64,000 bases of DNA. Source: Tetracladium setigerum (taxonomy: Eukaryota > Ascomycota > Leotiomycetes > Helotiales). The translations under genes were made by a program, and so were the position numbers. Positions 1 through 10,956 of the stretch are shown here, piece after piece (positions within the stretch are counted from its first letter, which is position 1; each line of letters starts with the position of its first letter). Under the pieces are notes generated by a model. That model made no database searches and was not told the DNA's origin. It saw nothing but the letters and a program-made list of their open reading frames with translations. The stretch spans positions 434,001 to 498,000 of the forward strand of contig PZJY01000013.1 of the NCBI GenBank assembly GCA_031472005.1, given 5' to 3'.

Positions 1-1273
1 TACCACCGGCGCAGGGCCTGGTGTTGGCTTGTCGCGAGACTGGACCGAGAAGGCACGAGAGTACTGGCTTTCGAAATATAATTGGTATTATATCCTTCGA
101 CTATGTCATCTTTGTAGTTGTGCTTGAGTGCCTGATAATCTGATTCTTCACCCCATAGGCGTCAAATTGAATCCCGCCTCAACTCGTTCGACAATTTCAA
201 AGCCACTGTTCAAGGCGAAGATGGAGTTGGATACGACATGCATTTCCTTGCTCTTCGGTCCAAGAAGAAAGATGCAGTACCTGTGGTCCTCCTCCACGGA
301 TGGCCAGGTAGCCCCCTCGAGTTCTTGAGCTTTCTTGAGCTCGCCCAATCAAAGTACAAACCCGAAGAGCTCCCCTACACCTTCATCGTCCCTTCTCTGC
401 CTGGTTACGGATTTTCCTCTGGACCATCACTTGAAAGGGAGTGGACCTTTGAGTCAATGGCATATATCATTGACAACCTTCTCGTGGGTCTTGGTTTCGA
501 AACTGGCTACATAGCTCAAGGAGGTGATATAGGAAGTTTTGTAGCACGTATCCTTGCTGCTCGTCACAAAGCTTGCAAGGCCGCTCACAGCAAGTTAAAT
601 ACCATCCATCCCCCTTCCGAAAAAGGAAAAAGAGGGGAAAAAAAAAGGAATTGCTACTAACACTAGGTCGCGTCACAGTCAACTTTGCTTTGATGATGCC
701 TCCAGAAGGAGTCGATCCTGCCGACATTAATGAAGCTGAGCTGAAAGGCTTGGAAAGAGCAATTGCTTTCGGCGCCCAGGGAGACGCATATGCCCGAGAA
801 CATGGGCAACGACCTGCGACGATCGGTTTGCTTCTTTCCACATCACCCCTAGCACTCCTTATATGGTAAGAGTTGGAGCGCATCTCTCATAAGAAATTGC
901 AACTAACTTCGTACAATAAAGGATCGCTGAGAAGTTTTTGGACTGGGTAGATGAGCCTCTCAGCTTAGATACGATCCTAGACAGCGTCTCCTTCTACTGG
1001 TTCACGGAGACACTTCCCCGATCTGTATATCCGTATCGCCAATTATTTGGTCCAAACCCAGAGTCCATGCCGTTGAAGCATTATATTGAGAAGCCGATGG
1101 GCTACTCGTGGTTCCCGATGGATATTGTGCCCATTCCTAAAACCTGGGTCAAGACGACTGGTAATCTCGTCTGGCATAAGCAGCACGAGGCCGGCGGGCA
1201 CTTTGCAGCTTTAGAAAGACCGCAAGACTTGTTTCAAGACGTAGAGGAGTTTGTAGCGGCGGTTTGGAAGTGA
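1..1273 (+). CDS. Epoxide hydrolase (alpha/beta-hydrolase, EHN type), 5' end outside window
   Basis: Probable epoxide hydrolase that opens epoxides to diols. Exons by frame continuity: <1-84, 159-589, 679-865, 922-1273. The first exon gives the end of the N-terminal EHN cap (DWTEKAREYW..KYNW), continuing after the intron as RQIESRLNSF. Next come the oxyanion-hole motif HGWPGS, the nucleophile elbow GGDIGS (Asp nucleophile), the cap-domain tyrosine context SVYPYR and the catalytic His context EAGGHFAALERP near the end. The second intron (590-678) only keeps the frame if it starts with GCAAGT, so it is a GC-AG intron. The C terminus is complete (TGA at 1271). The gene converges on the alcohol dehydrogenase downstream and may belong to the same oxidative cluster. 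Motifs are seen; substrate is unknown. Confidence 0.88.
590..678 (+). other. GC-AG intron in epoxide hydrolase gene
   Basis: No GT donor near 590 keeps the reading frame. A GCAAGT donor with the CACAG acceptor at 678 joins ..KAAH to (I)NFALMMPPEG in frame. GCAAGT is the usual consensus of the rare GC-AG introns. Confidence 0.7.
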
Positions 1274-1653
1274 CTTTTCGTTGAATGGTAGCTAGCTAGC
1301 TGTAATTGACACGATTACATGAATGAGAATGAGACAAGTTAATTACAGAGAGTTTCATGTTCGCATGTCAAAGTTCTCACTGTTTCTGCTCCTCTTCTTT
1401 TTCGATAATCGCATGCGCTTTAAGCTTTTACACTGGTGCTCAAGGACAGAGAAGAATGTGCTTTGTTATAGCGATTTTTATCGGAAAGAACTAGGGTGTC
1501 GAGATTCTAAAAGGGCCGCGTAGCTCGATCTTCTTTCAAGGGAACATGTTGTATTTCTATTCCCTTTCGTCGCATTTCGGTGCTGAATCACGTTGAAACC
1601 TCTTTTTGGGACATTTTTCATATATCTATCAATTCTCCGGGAACCTATAGCTA
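1274..1653. other. Convergent intergenic spacer
   Basis: It lies between two convergent stop codons, so it should hold the two 3' UTRs. I see no coding signal or repeat in it. Confidence 0.6.
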
Positions 1654-2989
1654 TCAAACAAGTCCTAGATCGACCAAGATCTTCACTTCTGAACCAGGAT
1701 CATGTAGAAGTTTTAGTATGCCACGAGACACCACATCCGCTAGGGGAATCCTAGATGTGATCATAAATCCAGGATCAATGATACCTGGAGGTGCTGTGTT
1801 AATTTCAACCTCCACGAAAGCATAGCAGGGGCTGCTCACCTGATGCAATAGCTTGGATGACAGCATCAAAATCTTCCTTTGTGTAGACTGCCGTGCCCAA
1901 ATATCGCTTCTCCTTAATCAGGAAAGCGTTTGGTAGAATTGTCGCAGGCCCACCCCAAATGGCCACATTAACCACTGTACCTTTCGCGCAAAGGGAAGCT
2001 ACACATTGGTCGAGAGTTACCTGCTTGCCTGCCGTGTCAAAAGCAACATGAACACCGCCGCTATCCTGGCAGATTCGGGTAGCAAAAGATGGGACGTCTT
2101 CTGTCAGAGGATTGATGAAGTGATGTGCGCCTGCTAAGGTGGCGACATCCTTACGGGCTAGGTTGGTGTCGACGGCAATGATTGTGGAGATGTTCCGTGC
2201 TTTCAGCGCCTGGATGATACAGAGACCTATAGGCCCTGCTCCCATGACCAAGGCCGAAGTGGTCTCGCTCGTGACACAGCACTGTACAGCGTGCCAACCA
2301 ACAGACAGGGGCTCGACTAGTGCTGTAGTAGCTATTCAGAACGGGTTTTCTCTTTCAACTCGCCTCTGAAATGACCCTGCGGTGGCACGTTACGTACCTG
2401 CGATATCAATCGGAATGCTCAGCGGCAACTTTCTCGCGTTGCTGGCGGAAACAACCATATAATCGGCCAGACCCCGTCGGCGCCTTCAAGAATGGCATTG
2501 TTAGTACTCGGCTAGTACATGGACTGGAACACGGAGCAAGAGTGACTCACTAAGTCCATAAAGGCCTTGTTTGTCGCAACAGTTTGGATGACCCTGCCGA
2601 CAGGCGTAGCACGTATCGTCTGAAATAATGGGTAGAATAGCAACATGATCCCCAACTTGGATGTCGTTGACACCTTGCCCAACCCCATCAACCACACCGC
2701 TGATTTCGTGACCAAGGGTGATGGGGATCGATTGGTTGGTGAGGACATGTGCTTCCTGGGCAATCAGAGTCGCACCTCTGGCATATTCATGGACATCTGC
2801 AAGTATACGATCAGTCAGTGCCCCATTTACTTTATGATCAATTGTCAGAGGGCGATAGAGGGAGGAATGACCAGTTCCACATATTCCTACGAAAGCTGGC
2901 CGAACTCGGATTTGCCCAGGGGAGATCGCAGGTATGTCGACGGTGCTCAGACGAACGTCCTCTTTCCCAAAGAATTGAAGAGCCCTCAT
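1654..2989 (-). CDS. Zinc-dependent medium-chain alcohol dehydrogenase, (R,R)-butanediol dehydrogenase-like
   Basis: NAD(P)-dependent medium-chain dehydrogenase. Exons on the minus strand: 2989-2872, 2796-2547, 2483-2398, 2322-1840, 1793-1654, giving 358 aa. It starts MRALQFFGKEDVRL. The splice after GICGT restores the catalytic-zinc motif GICGTDVHEY, and GHEISGVV follows. The structural-zinc cysteines lie in CYACRQGHPNCC, the Rossmann motif is MGAGPIGLC, and the end MITSRIPL..VKILVDLG is typical of butanediol/sorbitol dehydrogenases. The donor of the second intron is the weak point: strong GTGAGT at 2550 breaks the frame, whereas GTCACT at 2546 keeps it. That junction (GLSE|RRRGLADY) could be wrong or mildly damaged. 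Substrate is inferred from family resemblance only. Confidence 0.82.
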
Positions 2990-3365
2990 TTGTGTAAGTT
3001 TATTAAAGACTCGATGAAACGGAAGAAGGTTAAGGACTAATATCAGGAAGTCGGTTAGGAACCAATTTATAGGGATAAAAACGGAACTCCTTCTAGGCGA
3101 CTACCGAGGTACAGCAGAGCACTAAGAGGGGGAGGAGGGGGAGATGGTGCAGTCGAATTGTTGGTCGTGCCCGTGGGGTTGTGCCGCAGGAGCAAGCCAT
3201 GCGCACTGCAATGTTGTGGAGGAGGACCGAGAAGCGAGATCCGACAGGTGAGCCAGCCGCACCATATGGCAAGACACGACGACGCTGATAGATTTTTGTT
3301 GTAAGGAAACGCAGAAGCACCTCCGTAGCAGTACACTATAACCGAATATATCAGGACTTGATAGT
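2990..3365. other. Intergenic, upstream of the alcohol dehydrogenase
   Basis: Probably promoter of the minus-strand dehydrogenase. It contains a GC-rich stretch and short open frames without recognisable protein motifs. Confidence 0.4.
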
Positions 3366-4080
3366 TTTGAGGCAAGTCACGCGACCTGCGTGGCAAGCAG
3401 GTTGCCATCATTGGAAGTCTTGGCAGGCACAGGTAGCGAAAGTATACAAGGGCATGAAGCAGCTTACTACTGAGGTTCTCAGCAAACAGCTACCAGGTGA
3501 TGCAAGAGTAGAGTTGCGCAAAAGACTGACGCCAAACTACCCGCCTGGCTGCAAACGCATTCTCATCAGCGACGATTACTGACCTGCACTTGTTCGACCA
3601 AATGTGACGCTCGAAACAGTAGAGATGGTGGATGTGATGTCTAAAGGCGTTCGCGTGTCTGCAGGCTGGAATTCAACCTAAGGAGGGGACAATACAAAAG
3701 AACATAATTTTGATGTCATTGTCTGCGTAACTGGATTCCAGGCAACGTAATTCCTCGCTATGATGGACATCAAAGTCATTGGCCAGGAGCCTCTTTCCAG
3801 GAGTTGGGATGAGGGTATCTGCCTACAAGGGCGTGACAGTACCTGGAAGTCCCAACTTCGCCATCTTATACGGACCAGACATCAACCTAGGCCACAGCTC
3901 CATCATTCTCATGATCGAAGTCTAGTCTGCTTATGTTAAGCGTCTGATCAACGCCATCTGCGCCAACACCACGGATGGTCCTGGTGAATCCCTTTGGACA
4001 TCACTAAGGGCATCTGCATTCGATGCGTTGCATTGCAAATTACAGGCCGGCCTCAGCCAGAGCACCTAGCCAGTGATTAG
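3366..4080 (+). pseudogene. Baeyer-Villiger / FAD monooxygenase pseudogene
   Basis: Remnant of a BVMO of the cyclohexanone/steroid monooxygenase type. Around 3383 one frame reads LRGKQVAIIGS, the start of the NADP Rossmann fold. After a frame change, the C-terminal half follows: LTPNYPPGCKRILISDDY, then a stop at 3580 and in the same frame PALVRPNVTLETVEMV. Further on come FDVIVCVTGF, another stop, and after a +1 shift AYKGVTVPGSPNFAILYGP and DINLGHSSIILMIE. At least three stops, frame changes and loss of the FAD-binding half show it is dead. It differs from the intact monooxygenase at 11.5 kb, so it is a separate lost cluster member. Confidence 0.8.
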
Positions 4081-4446
4081 TGTAGGTCGTGGTATAAATC
4101 AGCCGACGGTCATATCACGACAAATTGGTATGGAAACGTGGGTGACTGCCAAGAGCAAGTCAGGACGCTCGACTGGAACATTACAGGATGTAAACCGTGT
4201 ACCTATGTACTTTTACTTACAGATCCAAGCCCTGTTACTATGCCTGTAAGGAACCTTTGGCGAGGGATGCGCTGTGTGTATTGAGTCGGCAATAGCAAAA
4301 AGGTGACAGAAGGAACACATCAAGGCCTTCGATTCTAAGATGTGAGTTGACATGCTTGATTACTTTTCTGCAACTTGTACAGATGACATATGATAGGCCC
4401 CAACGGGGCATGCGACAAGCGAGCGAATAAAAACGGAACATAGTTC
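4081..4446. other. Intergenic spacer
   Basis: I see nothing beyond the expected 3' region of the minus-strand transcription factor gene. Confidence 0.4.
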
Positions 4447-6722
4447 TCAATCCATGAATCCAGCCATGGGAATATCCGATTCTCGATAGATCAAAGGTCC
4501 CAGAGCGCCGTTACCAGTACCAGACTTATTCTCCTCCATGACGAGTTTATACGTAGCCTCAAAGTCAAGCCCAAACGAGACCAGTCTATTCTGATCAGAA
4601 AGTATTACCAGACGCTCCAAGATTTGCTGAACGGACAGCACGCCTCTCGCCGGGGTTGCCGATCCAGATCCTGACATCGACAGCTTCGGTGATGTGAGCA
4701 CAACGTGTGGTATCATAATGACACCTGCGAGGTACCAGCACACTTCTATGCGGCGGTCTTGATAGAGAGCTGGGCTCCCGGGGAGGGGCTCCAAGTCGAG
4801 AAGATTTTGGGGCCAGCCATCGCGCCATTTGCGAAGAGAGCTGGAGACGGCGATTTGCTTCGTCTTCAAGTATGGTTCTAACTCAGGGATGGTCATGGCA
4901 TCTGCGTTCTCCAGCAGGACCCGTTTCGTTCGCCATGCGTGCTGTATGATACCTGGAACACATTAGACGACGTGTTTGAAGTTTGGTTGGTCTTATGTTA
5001 ATCACCGTGTATTAAGATGAACCTTCCCATCAGAGTGTTGGGTAGAGGTACCGAACCTTCAAAATTGCAAAAAAGATTCGATAGTGTAAGAGCAACCGAC
5101 CAAGATGTTGTCATCTCTTGGTTGTGCAGCTGCTCTACGCTCTTCCATTTAGCTTCTGATGCAGCCATGAACATATATTCTGGACTGGGGAAGCACATAT
5201 TGAGCTCGTCTGTTCTTATGTTGGGCGTCTCGTCGTGTAGGACGGAGATGAATGCGTCGAAGACAAAGGCAACGAGCCCGAGTCTATAGTAAGATTGATA
5301 ATTAGATATCCTCACACAGCACATAGTATAACACTGAAGGCCCAGCTTACCTACGACGAGATTCCATGGCGGCCCAGTCGCGCCAAGACATACCCGGATG
5401 CGGGCTGGGAACCTCAAAGATACCAGCAGCACGACCAAGTCGAGCAATCTCACCCAAGTCGATACCGCACTGTGTTCCGGGCTTTCTTTTTACGATTAGT
5501 CGGTCCAGGATGCCTAGAAGGACGATGGCTTGGAGCGTTTCGAGCGAGGCCGTACTCCCACTGCAGAGACCCTGCAACACGTTAACAATGGCTCCAAATA
5601 TCCAATTCATTTTTGTATGAGCTGACCTCATCGGCTTCCAGGGTAAATTGATACGCACACTTGGCAAGTTCAATGATGTTTTGGGCGCGTAAACCGAATT
5701 GGGGGATGTATGAAGCAGCAATCAGAGAAATAGCGAAGGTAAGCGCCGGGGAACATGCCACGATATCAAAGGTAGGCAAATGAATAATGGGGGTATGGCG
5801 ATGATGGTGTGTAAAGTAAGTCTTTAGAAGGAACGGAAGTGGTGTCTGGAGAAGCCAGTGAACATTCTCCCCTTGTCCAGCTGGGAACCTTTGGAGGTAA
5901 GTGATGATGATCTGGCGATGATGTTCGGCCGGGTCGACCTTGGCATCGATGATGGCGGCAGCAGCAGCAGCCCTTGCTGTTGTGCTTGCTGTTGTACTCG
6001 TCGTCGTACCTGGACTACCATCTAGGGGAGGAACATGTACGATGGAGGAAAGGTCAACGCCGTTGGTGATGTGTTCATAGCTGAAATCTGAAGACACGTA
6101 TGGGTCGGAGTCCAGGAAATTCCAAGATAAGTCAGTCCATTCCCACGACAGCCATGGGGTTATGTCCTCTGCTGGAGCAACTCCTAGGAATGCAGTGGCA
6201 GCATCACCTTCGTGGCCTGAGCTGCTGGCTACTGTCTCCAGGTGGTCATCATTATTGTCGTTCGATATCAACATCGACATCGAAATCTCTACGGGAGAAG
6301 GAGGCGGCGTGGGTCTTCGACCTGCGCTACCATGGAGACGATAATTGCAGGGCACGGACTGATCCGCGCAGCGCTTGCATGGCTGGCCACGGGAGCAACG
6401 AAGCTTGCGCTCACTACATGCCTGGCAAGCCTGATTGACGCGCTGCGAAAGGACACGAGCGTCGACGGCACCATTGGCGCAGCGAGTAAGGTGTCTGTTC
6501 AAAGCATCTCTACGAGTTGCCCACGGTACTAGTTAGAATATATGTATGTATACATACATAGATAAATAGATAGATATAGACGTACCTCCGGGTGTACCTG
6601 CTGTCACAGTAAGAACATGACCACGACCGCGGCGAGCCACGGTGGGTTTCCATATGGCGTTCCAGATGCGCTGGGCGGGCAAAGGTTTTTCCGCACAAGG
6701 TGCATTTAGAGCGCGGAGGCAT
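4447..6722 (-). CDS. Fungal transcription factor with C2H2 zinc fingers plus Zn(II)2Cys6 cluster
   Basis: Nuclear DNA-binding regulator of about 674 aa. Exons: 6722-6586, 6509-5627, 5571-5351, 5283-5006, 4952-4447. The N terminus carries one C2H2 finger (CTLCGKTFARPAHLERHMETH at residues 8-28) and a second finger (CSYCDSRYTRR|DALNRHLTRC) split by the first intron. A Zn2Cys6 binuclear cluster follows (ACQACSERKLRCSRGQPC, KRCADQSVPC). A Ser/Thr/Ala-rich linker leads into an alpha-helical domain with TPIIHLPTFD, the start of the fungal-specific transcription factor domain. The double DNA-binding architecture is a known fungal class. It sits between a dead BVMO, a dead P450 and two FAD enzymes, so it is a candidate pathway regulator of this cluster (inference). 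Confidence 0.9.
6510..6585 (-). other. Intron with TATG/GATA microsatellite splitting the second zinc finger
   Basis: The 76-bp intron carries runs of tatg, tacata and gata between 6540 and 6580. It interrupts the second finger between its cysteine pair and its histidine. Confidence 0.6.
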
Positions 6723-7440
6723 GTTGTGTTATGATCACGGGTCAATGGTCACGGGATGACGGTCACGGGATGGCGGACAGTTGTGGGATATGCCGGGTGG
6801 TGCTCTTCCTCTCCTATGCTGTATGTGAAGGTAGAAGTAACGTGTGGGTGATGCCGATAAAAGAGATGAGATGGGACGATAAGATCTTCTGTTCTGTTGA
6901 CCTTGGTTCCTCGGTCCCGCGAAGTCGTCCGTCGTCCGTCGTTGTCTCTCTATACTGCATCCACCCACCCCCACAATTAGGAAGGGTTTGGCGGTGGGGT
7001 TTCCCCGAGTATAGGGTGCTGCTGAGTCGAGTAGATCGACTGAATTCTTAGGGTTACATTGTCTATCTGGGGAAGTCGCCTCAAATCAAGATATTAATAA
7101 TTCTAATGTTTAATACTTTTTTAGTAAGTGTATATAGAAAAAGCATAGGCATAGGTAGTTTTGCCAAGATAAACGCTTACTCTTACAAATGACAGTACTT
7201 AACCTTACTGGACTAAGCGAGTGAGTCTGACCTACCTCTGGTGATTACTCAACACTACCGACAGAACCTCGGCTTTCTAATACCCAGGCAAAGTGAGAAG
7301 TCGGAGCCAGAGTCATTTCCAGAGCAAAGTCATTTCCATCTAAAATATCGATGTTGTTAACATGAAATTTTTATCCGGGTCTCGTTGGCAGTTGACTTCT
7401 CCTTAGCCGTTCAACTGGCTGCATCTCCAGTCGCTCTCCA
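6723..7440. other. Intergenic region upstream of the transcription factor
   Basis: Contains a near-tandem gtcacggga motif (about 6737-6772) just before the transcription factor start, then AT-rich sequence from about 7080. No coding signal was recognised. Confidence 0.4.
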
Positions 7441-8790
7441 GCTCCTTCTACGTCTCCTACTAGTCGCCGTCGAGTCTTCGCCGTGTATATCGTCCACGGC
7501 GCTTGCTCTTACCTGATTTCAATGGTCCTTGGGCCTTTGCTTGCTAGATACACCAAAGGTTTGGCGGACCAAGCTTAACTTCCGAGGCACATGGCTGGAC
7601 GAAGCTGTGAAGCTGCACGAGGAATACAGTCTAGCAGTGAGAATTGCTCCCAACGAGATCAGCCTTGTCGTTGTCGACGAGTGCCCGTCTGAAGCAATTG
7701 CATGGCCATGGAAAACCGAGCCAGAAGACACAATGGTACGATACCTGGGTCTTACCTAGTATAGGTGACAGTTTCTTCGCCATGACCGATCGCAACATTC
7801 GCATTCACAATGTCCGCTATCTTGGGTATGGAAGAGTTGATACCGAGGTGATGGAACTCCCCTCAATCTGAATCTCTTGTCCAACGTTGCTGCTTCTTGG
7901 AGAAAGAGACAGACGTTTACGGGCAAATCAATACACAACGGCTTTTCTCTCATGGCCAACATGGGGCATGTTCCAGGGCAAATGTTCTGGTTCCACAACT
8001 TCATCGTACGCTATCTCATACACAAGTACGGAGGGAGAGCATAAATGCTTTTGAGAACTTCATGGACTGGCTTGAGAAGCGCGTTGATCAAAGGATGCAT
8101 GAAGGGCTGGGCGGCCGCAGGCCAGATCTGCTGCAGTACTTCATCATTGGCAAGACGCCTGACGGCATGAAGCCGCCAAATTTATGATCGAGGGAACAGC
8201 TTTTGCAATTTTCGCCGTCATGAGCAGTCTCCTGCTCCATGATGACGCCCTCCAGAGAGTAAGGGGCGAATTAGATAAGGCCCCATGAAAATCTTGGCCC
8301 CAGGGAGCTGCCGCCCTCCTCAGACTTGGATCAACCCTCCTACTTCTCCGCTGCGGTCCACGAAAACATGCGATTGCATCCATCCATCACATAATAGCTT
8401 CCCCGAGTACCTTCAGCCGAAGGAGTGAAGATTGCCGAGTATCACCTTCCCACCACAGTTGCTTGCGGGATCGAGATGTTTGGACGCGATTACAGGCAAG
8501 TGGCACCCCGATCGGTGATTACCCACAGACAACAGCGAGGAAGAAAAGAGAAGGCTACGAACAATGGAACAGAACCTGACAACAGTAAGGACCTTCCATC
8601 TCTGACAAAGCAGCCAGAATTGGAGTGTAAATTTGACTATGCTGAAGTTTGTGATACTTAGTTTGGCATGGGTAGCCGAAGCTGCGTTACGCGTGACCTT
8701 GCTACCGCTGAGACGCTCAAGTACGGCGCTGACTTTGTTCTCAACTTTGATGCAAAGGTTTTCAATTCACGCGAGTACCTACATAGTATA
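7441..8790 (+). pseudogene. Cytochrome P450 pseudogene
   Basis: Decayed P450 monooxygenase. In order: a hydrophobic leader, GPLLARYTKG near 7530, VRIAPNEISLV near 7640, then a mid-region with ENFMDWLEKRVDQRMHEG and PDLLQYFI (8050-8145). An I-helix-like EGTAFAIFAVMSSLLLHD follows near 8190-8245, and a K-helix-to-PERF zone with IAEYHLPTTV near 8430. The heme-binding segment FGMGSRSCVTRDLATAET lies at about 8660-8715, with the axial cysteine still present. The pieces lie in all three frames and are separated by stops, so no functional enzyme can be made. Its presence supports an oxidative cluster in decay. Confidence 0.82.
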
Positions 8791-8961
8791 TACCGCATCC
8801 CAAGGCGTGTTTCATTTATAAAATATGATTGAGTGAAGCCTTGTTTCCCGAACTCGAGCAAATGTATGAGCAAACCCCTTGAATAAGCTCTCTCGCATGA
8901 TCGATGGACGGTCGAGTTTTAGAAGCACTGGACATGCACAATGCGAGTTGACTGAAGTCGC

Positions 8962-9011
8962 CTCACTCTTTGATCGCATGACAGCACTCACTCTTTGATC
9001 GCATGACAGCA
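8962..9011. repeat. Perfect 25-bp tandem duplication
   Basis: The unit starting ctcactctttgatcgcatga occurs twice back to back without a mismatch, at 8962-8986 and 8987-9011. Confidence 0.9.
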
Positions 9012-9069
9012 TACAATGGCCGCCGCTCTGTTCCTGGCCCTTCCGTGGGAGGTATGCTAAGTAAAACCC

Positions 9070-9092
9070 CGACGCCCCTATTAGGGGCGTCG
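9070..9092. repeat. Palindrome, 11-bp arms with 1-nt loop
   Basis: cgacgccccta / t / taggggcgtcg are perfect complementary arms. It could be the centre of a small inverted-repeat element or an extruding hairpin. No longer terminal inverted repeats were found around it. Confidence 0.85.
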
Positions 9093-9513
9093 CGAACAAA
9101 CAAGGAGGTAGCGAGTCATCGCTCAATAAGTGTTAAAAATAGGCGTGCGTGTCCAAAGTCAACCAGAAAGGCCGGGGAGGTGTCCTTAAGGTCGTGGCAG
9201 CACTTTAATCTAGATTGATCATCATTGCAAGACTATTTTCCAAGACACGATTACTTTAAATTAGAAGAAATTATTTGGGGTTGAATGATTGATAATTCAT
9301 TGCGTTCAGATGCTATGCTCATCGACTAAAAGCTAGGAAAGCAGACATAAGTAAGACAGAAAAGTTGAAAATCAACAAACGAGTTTCCGAATAGAGACTC
9401 TGGGGTGGTTCTCCTGGCTCCTTACATCCGACAGCCCTACAAAAGTATCTGTAGCATGCATCCTGAAGACGAGGCGGCTCAGGTCAGTATACCGTCAGCA
9501 ACCACCCATTTCC

Positions 9514-10956
9514 CTAGAACCTCGCTAACTGAGCCTTCGCCTTCGACGCATCCTCAGCAGGGAGCTGACCGATGAGTTCCTCCAGCTGTCGGCAGACGCC
9601 CTCAATCTGCGCCGTGACGGCCTGGTAGAAGGCTGCAGCCTGTGCAGGATCCTCGGGTGCTTGTGGCAGCAAAGATCCGACCCAATCCAGACGGGATTGA
9701 GCCAGCCAGGCCACCGTTTGCGGCTCCGTGTTCCAGCGGAGGCTGTTCCTAAAACTCTGGATGTGGACGATCAGGTAGTCCATGGCTACATCGGGATGTG
9801 GAATGACGCGGCAAAGCCCATTCTTCTTGACCTCGTCGTTGCCGTATGTGGCCTCGACGTGGGCGATAAAGGCAGCGCTGAAGACTTGCTGACAGTGCCG
9901 TACTGACTGGAGGGTGATTTGGTTTCCTGAAAAGACTGGCACAGGATCGGTCTTTGCTAGACCATCAGCTGTACAGTCGATGTACAGCGAGTCCGGGACA
10001 GGTTTGTACGTGCCATGCTCTAGAGTGACTTCTTCGGCCGTCAAACGCACAACCCGACCTTGGCGGATGATCTTCGTGATCTTTCGGATCTGCTCAAGCT
10101 CTGCCAGGGAGACAGTGGCGCAACGGAACATGGTTGGCCAGACTTGCTCATCCAGTCTCATCACTTGCAGAGCAGATTGCAGGCGCAGGAACAAATCTTC
10201 TGGAGAGGTTGCGGCCATTACTGATTCATTGAATGCTGTAATGCTGGCAGCAGTACTTCCGGCAAGCTCTGGGCCAGGTTGGAGGGCTCCGCGTTCCAAG
10301 TACCACGAATCGCGAGGCATGATCCACGATATATGCTCAGGGTCGACTCCATTTGCCAAAAGCCACAGACAGGTGTCAATGCCCGTCTTCCCAGCACCAA
10401 CCACGGTGTAGCCGCCATATGGTCGAGAGGTCTTCGGTAACTCGTTCGGTATAACGAGATTCACACCCTCCGCAACTTGGTACTTAGGTGGTCTCATAGA
10501 TGGAACTTCAACTCTCATAAAGGTTGCATCGACGATCCGAGTCTTGTCTCCAACCCTATACCTCTTGTTCGTGACGATAGAGCGGAATTCGCCCTGACCC
10601 AGGTACTCATGCTTCGGGTAATAGCTGACTCGACCGGAAGGGAGGAAGGTCCTGTTCATGACCTTACTGTAGTATGCCAAGACTTCGTCGCCAGTTGCGA
10701 GCTCAAACAAGCCTTTGTTCCAGCCAATCTGATCGATTGTGTTCTCGCCAAGTTCCCGGGAGTTGACCCCATAGAAGTTCGAAGGCTGGTGCAGGCGAAC
10801 AAACGGGTAGGCGACCAACCAATGGCCGCCCGGTTGAGCATAACGGTCAACAATAGCCATGGTGGCCTTGGTGTCGGTGAGCAATGTGTCGGTGAATGCC
10901 ATCCCCATTGCACCAGCGCCAATCACCAAGTAATCGACCGTGATCGTCTCAGCCAT
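9514..10956 (-). CDS. FAD-dependent oxidoreductase (two-dinucleotide-fold flavoprotein), 480 aa
   Basis: Intronless flavoprotein. The start is at 10956 (MAETITVDYL) in good context (ttcaccATGg); an in-frame upstream methionine at 11046 is less likely. The N-terminal FAD-binding Rossmann fold shows VIGAGAMGMAF with VDRYAQPGGHW after it. A second dinucleotide fold is seen as TVVGAGKTGID near residue 190. No BVMO fingerprint is present and the rest matches no enzyme I can name. It is arranged head to head with the BVMO at 11545, sharing a 588-bp promoter, which suggests co-regulation. It could be a monooxygenase or a dehydrogenase; the reaction is unknown. Confidence 0.8.
   Translation of the reverse strand: MAETITVDYLVIGAGAMGMAFTDTLLTDTKATMAIVDRYAQPGGHWLVAYPFVRLHQPSNFYGVNSRELGENTIDQIGWNKGLFELATGDEVLAYYSKVMNRTFLPSGRVSYYPKHEYLGQGEFRSIVTNKRYRVGDKTRIVDATFMRVEVPSMRPPKYQVAEGVNLVIPNELPKTSRPYGGYTVVGAGKTGIDTCLWLLANGVDPEHISWIMPRDSWYLERGALQPGPELAGSTAASITAFNESVMAATSPEDLFLRLQSALQVMRLDEQVWPTMFRCATVSLAELEQIRKITKIIRQGRVVRLTAEEVTLEHGTYKPVPDSLYIDCTADGLAKTDPVPVFSGNQITLQSVRHCQQVFSAAFIAHVEATYGNDEVKKNGLCRVIPHPDVAMDYLIVHIQSFRNSLRWNTEPQTVAWLAQSRLDWVGSLLPQAPEDPAQAAAFYQAVTAQIEGVCRQLEELIGQLPAEDASKAKAQLARF

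Larger units (their letters stand above)
8791..9513. other. Intergenic region with tandem duplication and palindrome
   Basis: Noncoding spacer. It holds a perfect 25-bp tandem duplication and a perfect 23-bp hairpin palindrome, listed separately. Nothing else was recognised. Confidence 0.5.

Noticed and set aside
9914..10411. 165-codon plus-strand open frame
   Set aside because: Lies antisense inside the FAD oxidoreductase gene and has no motif; shadow frame.
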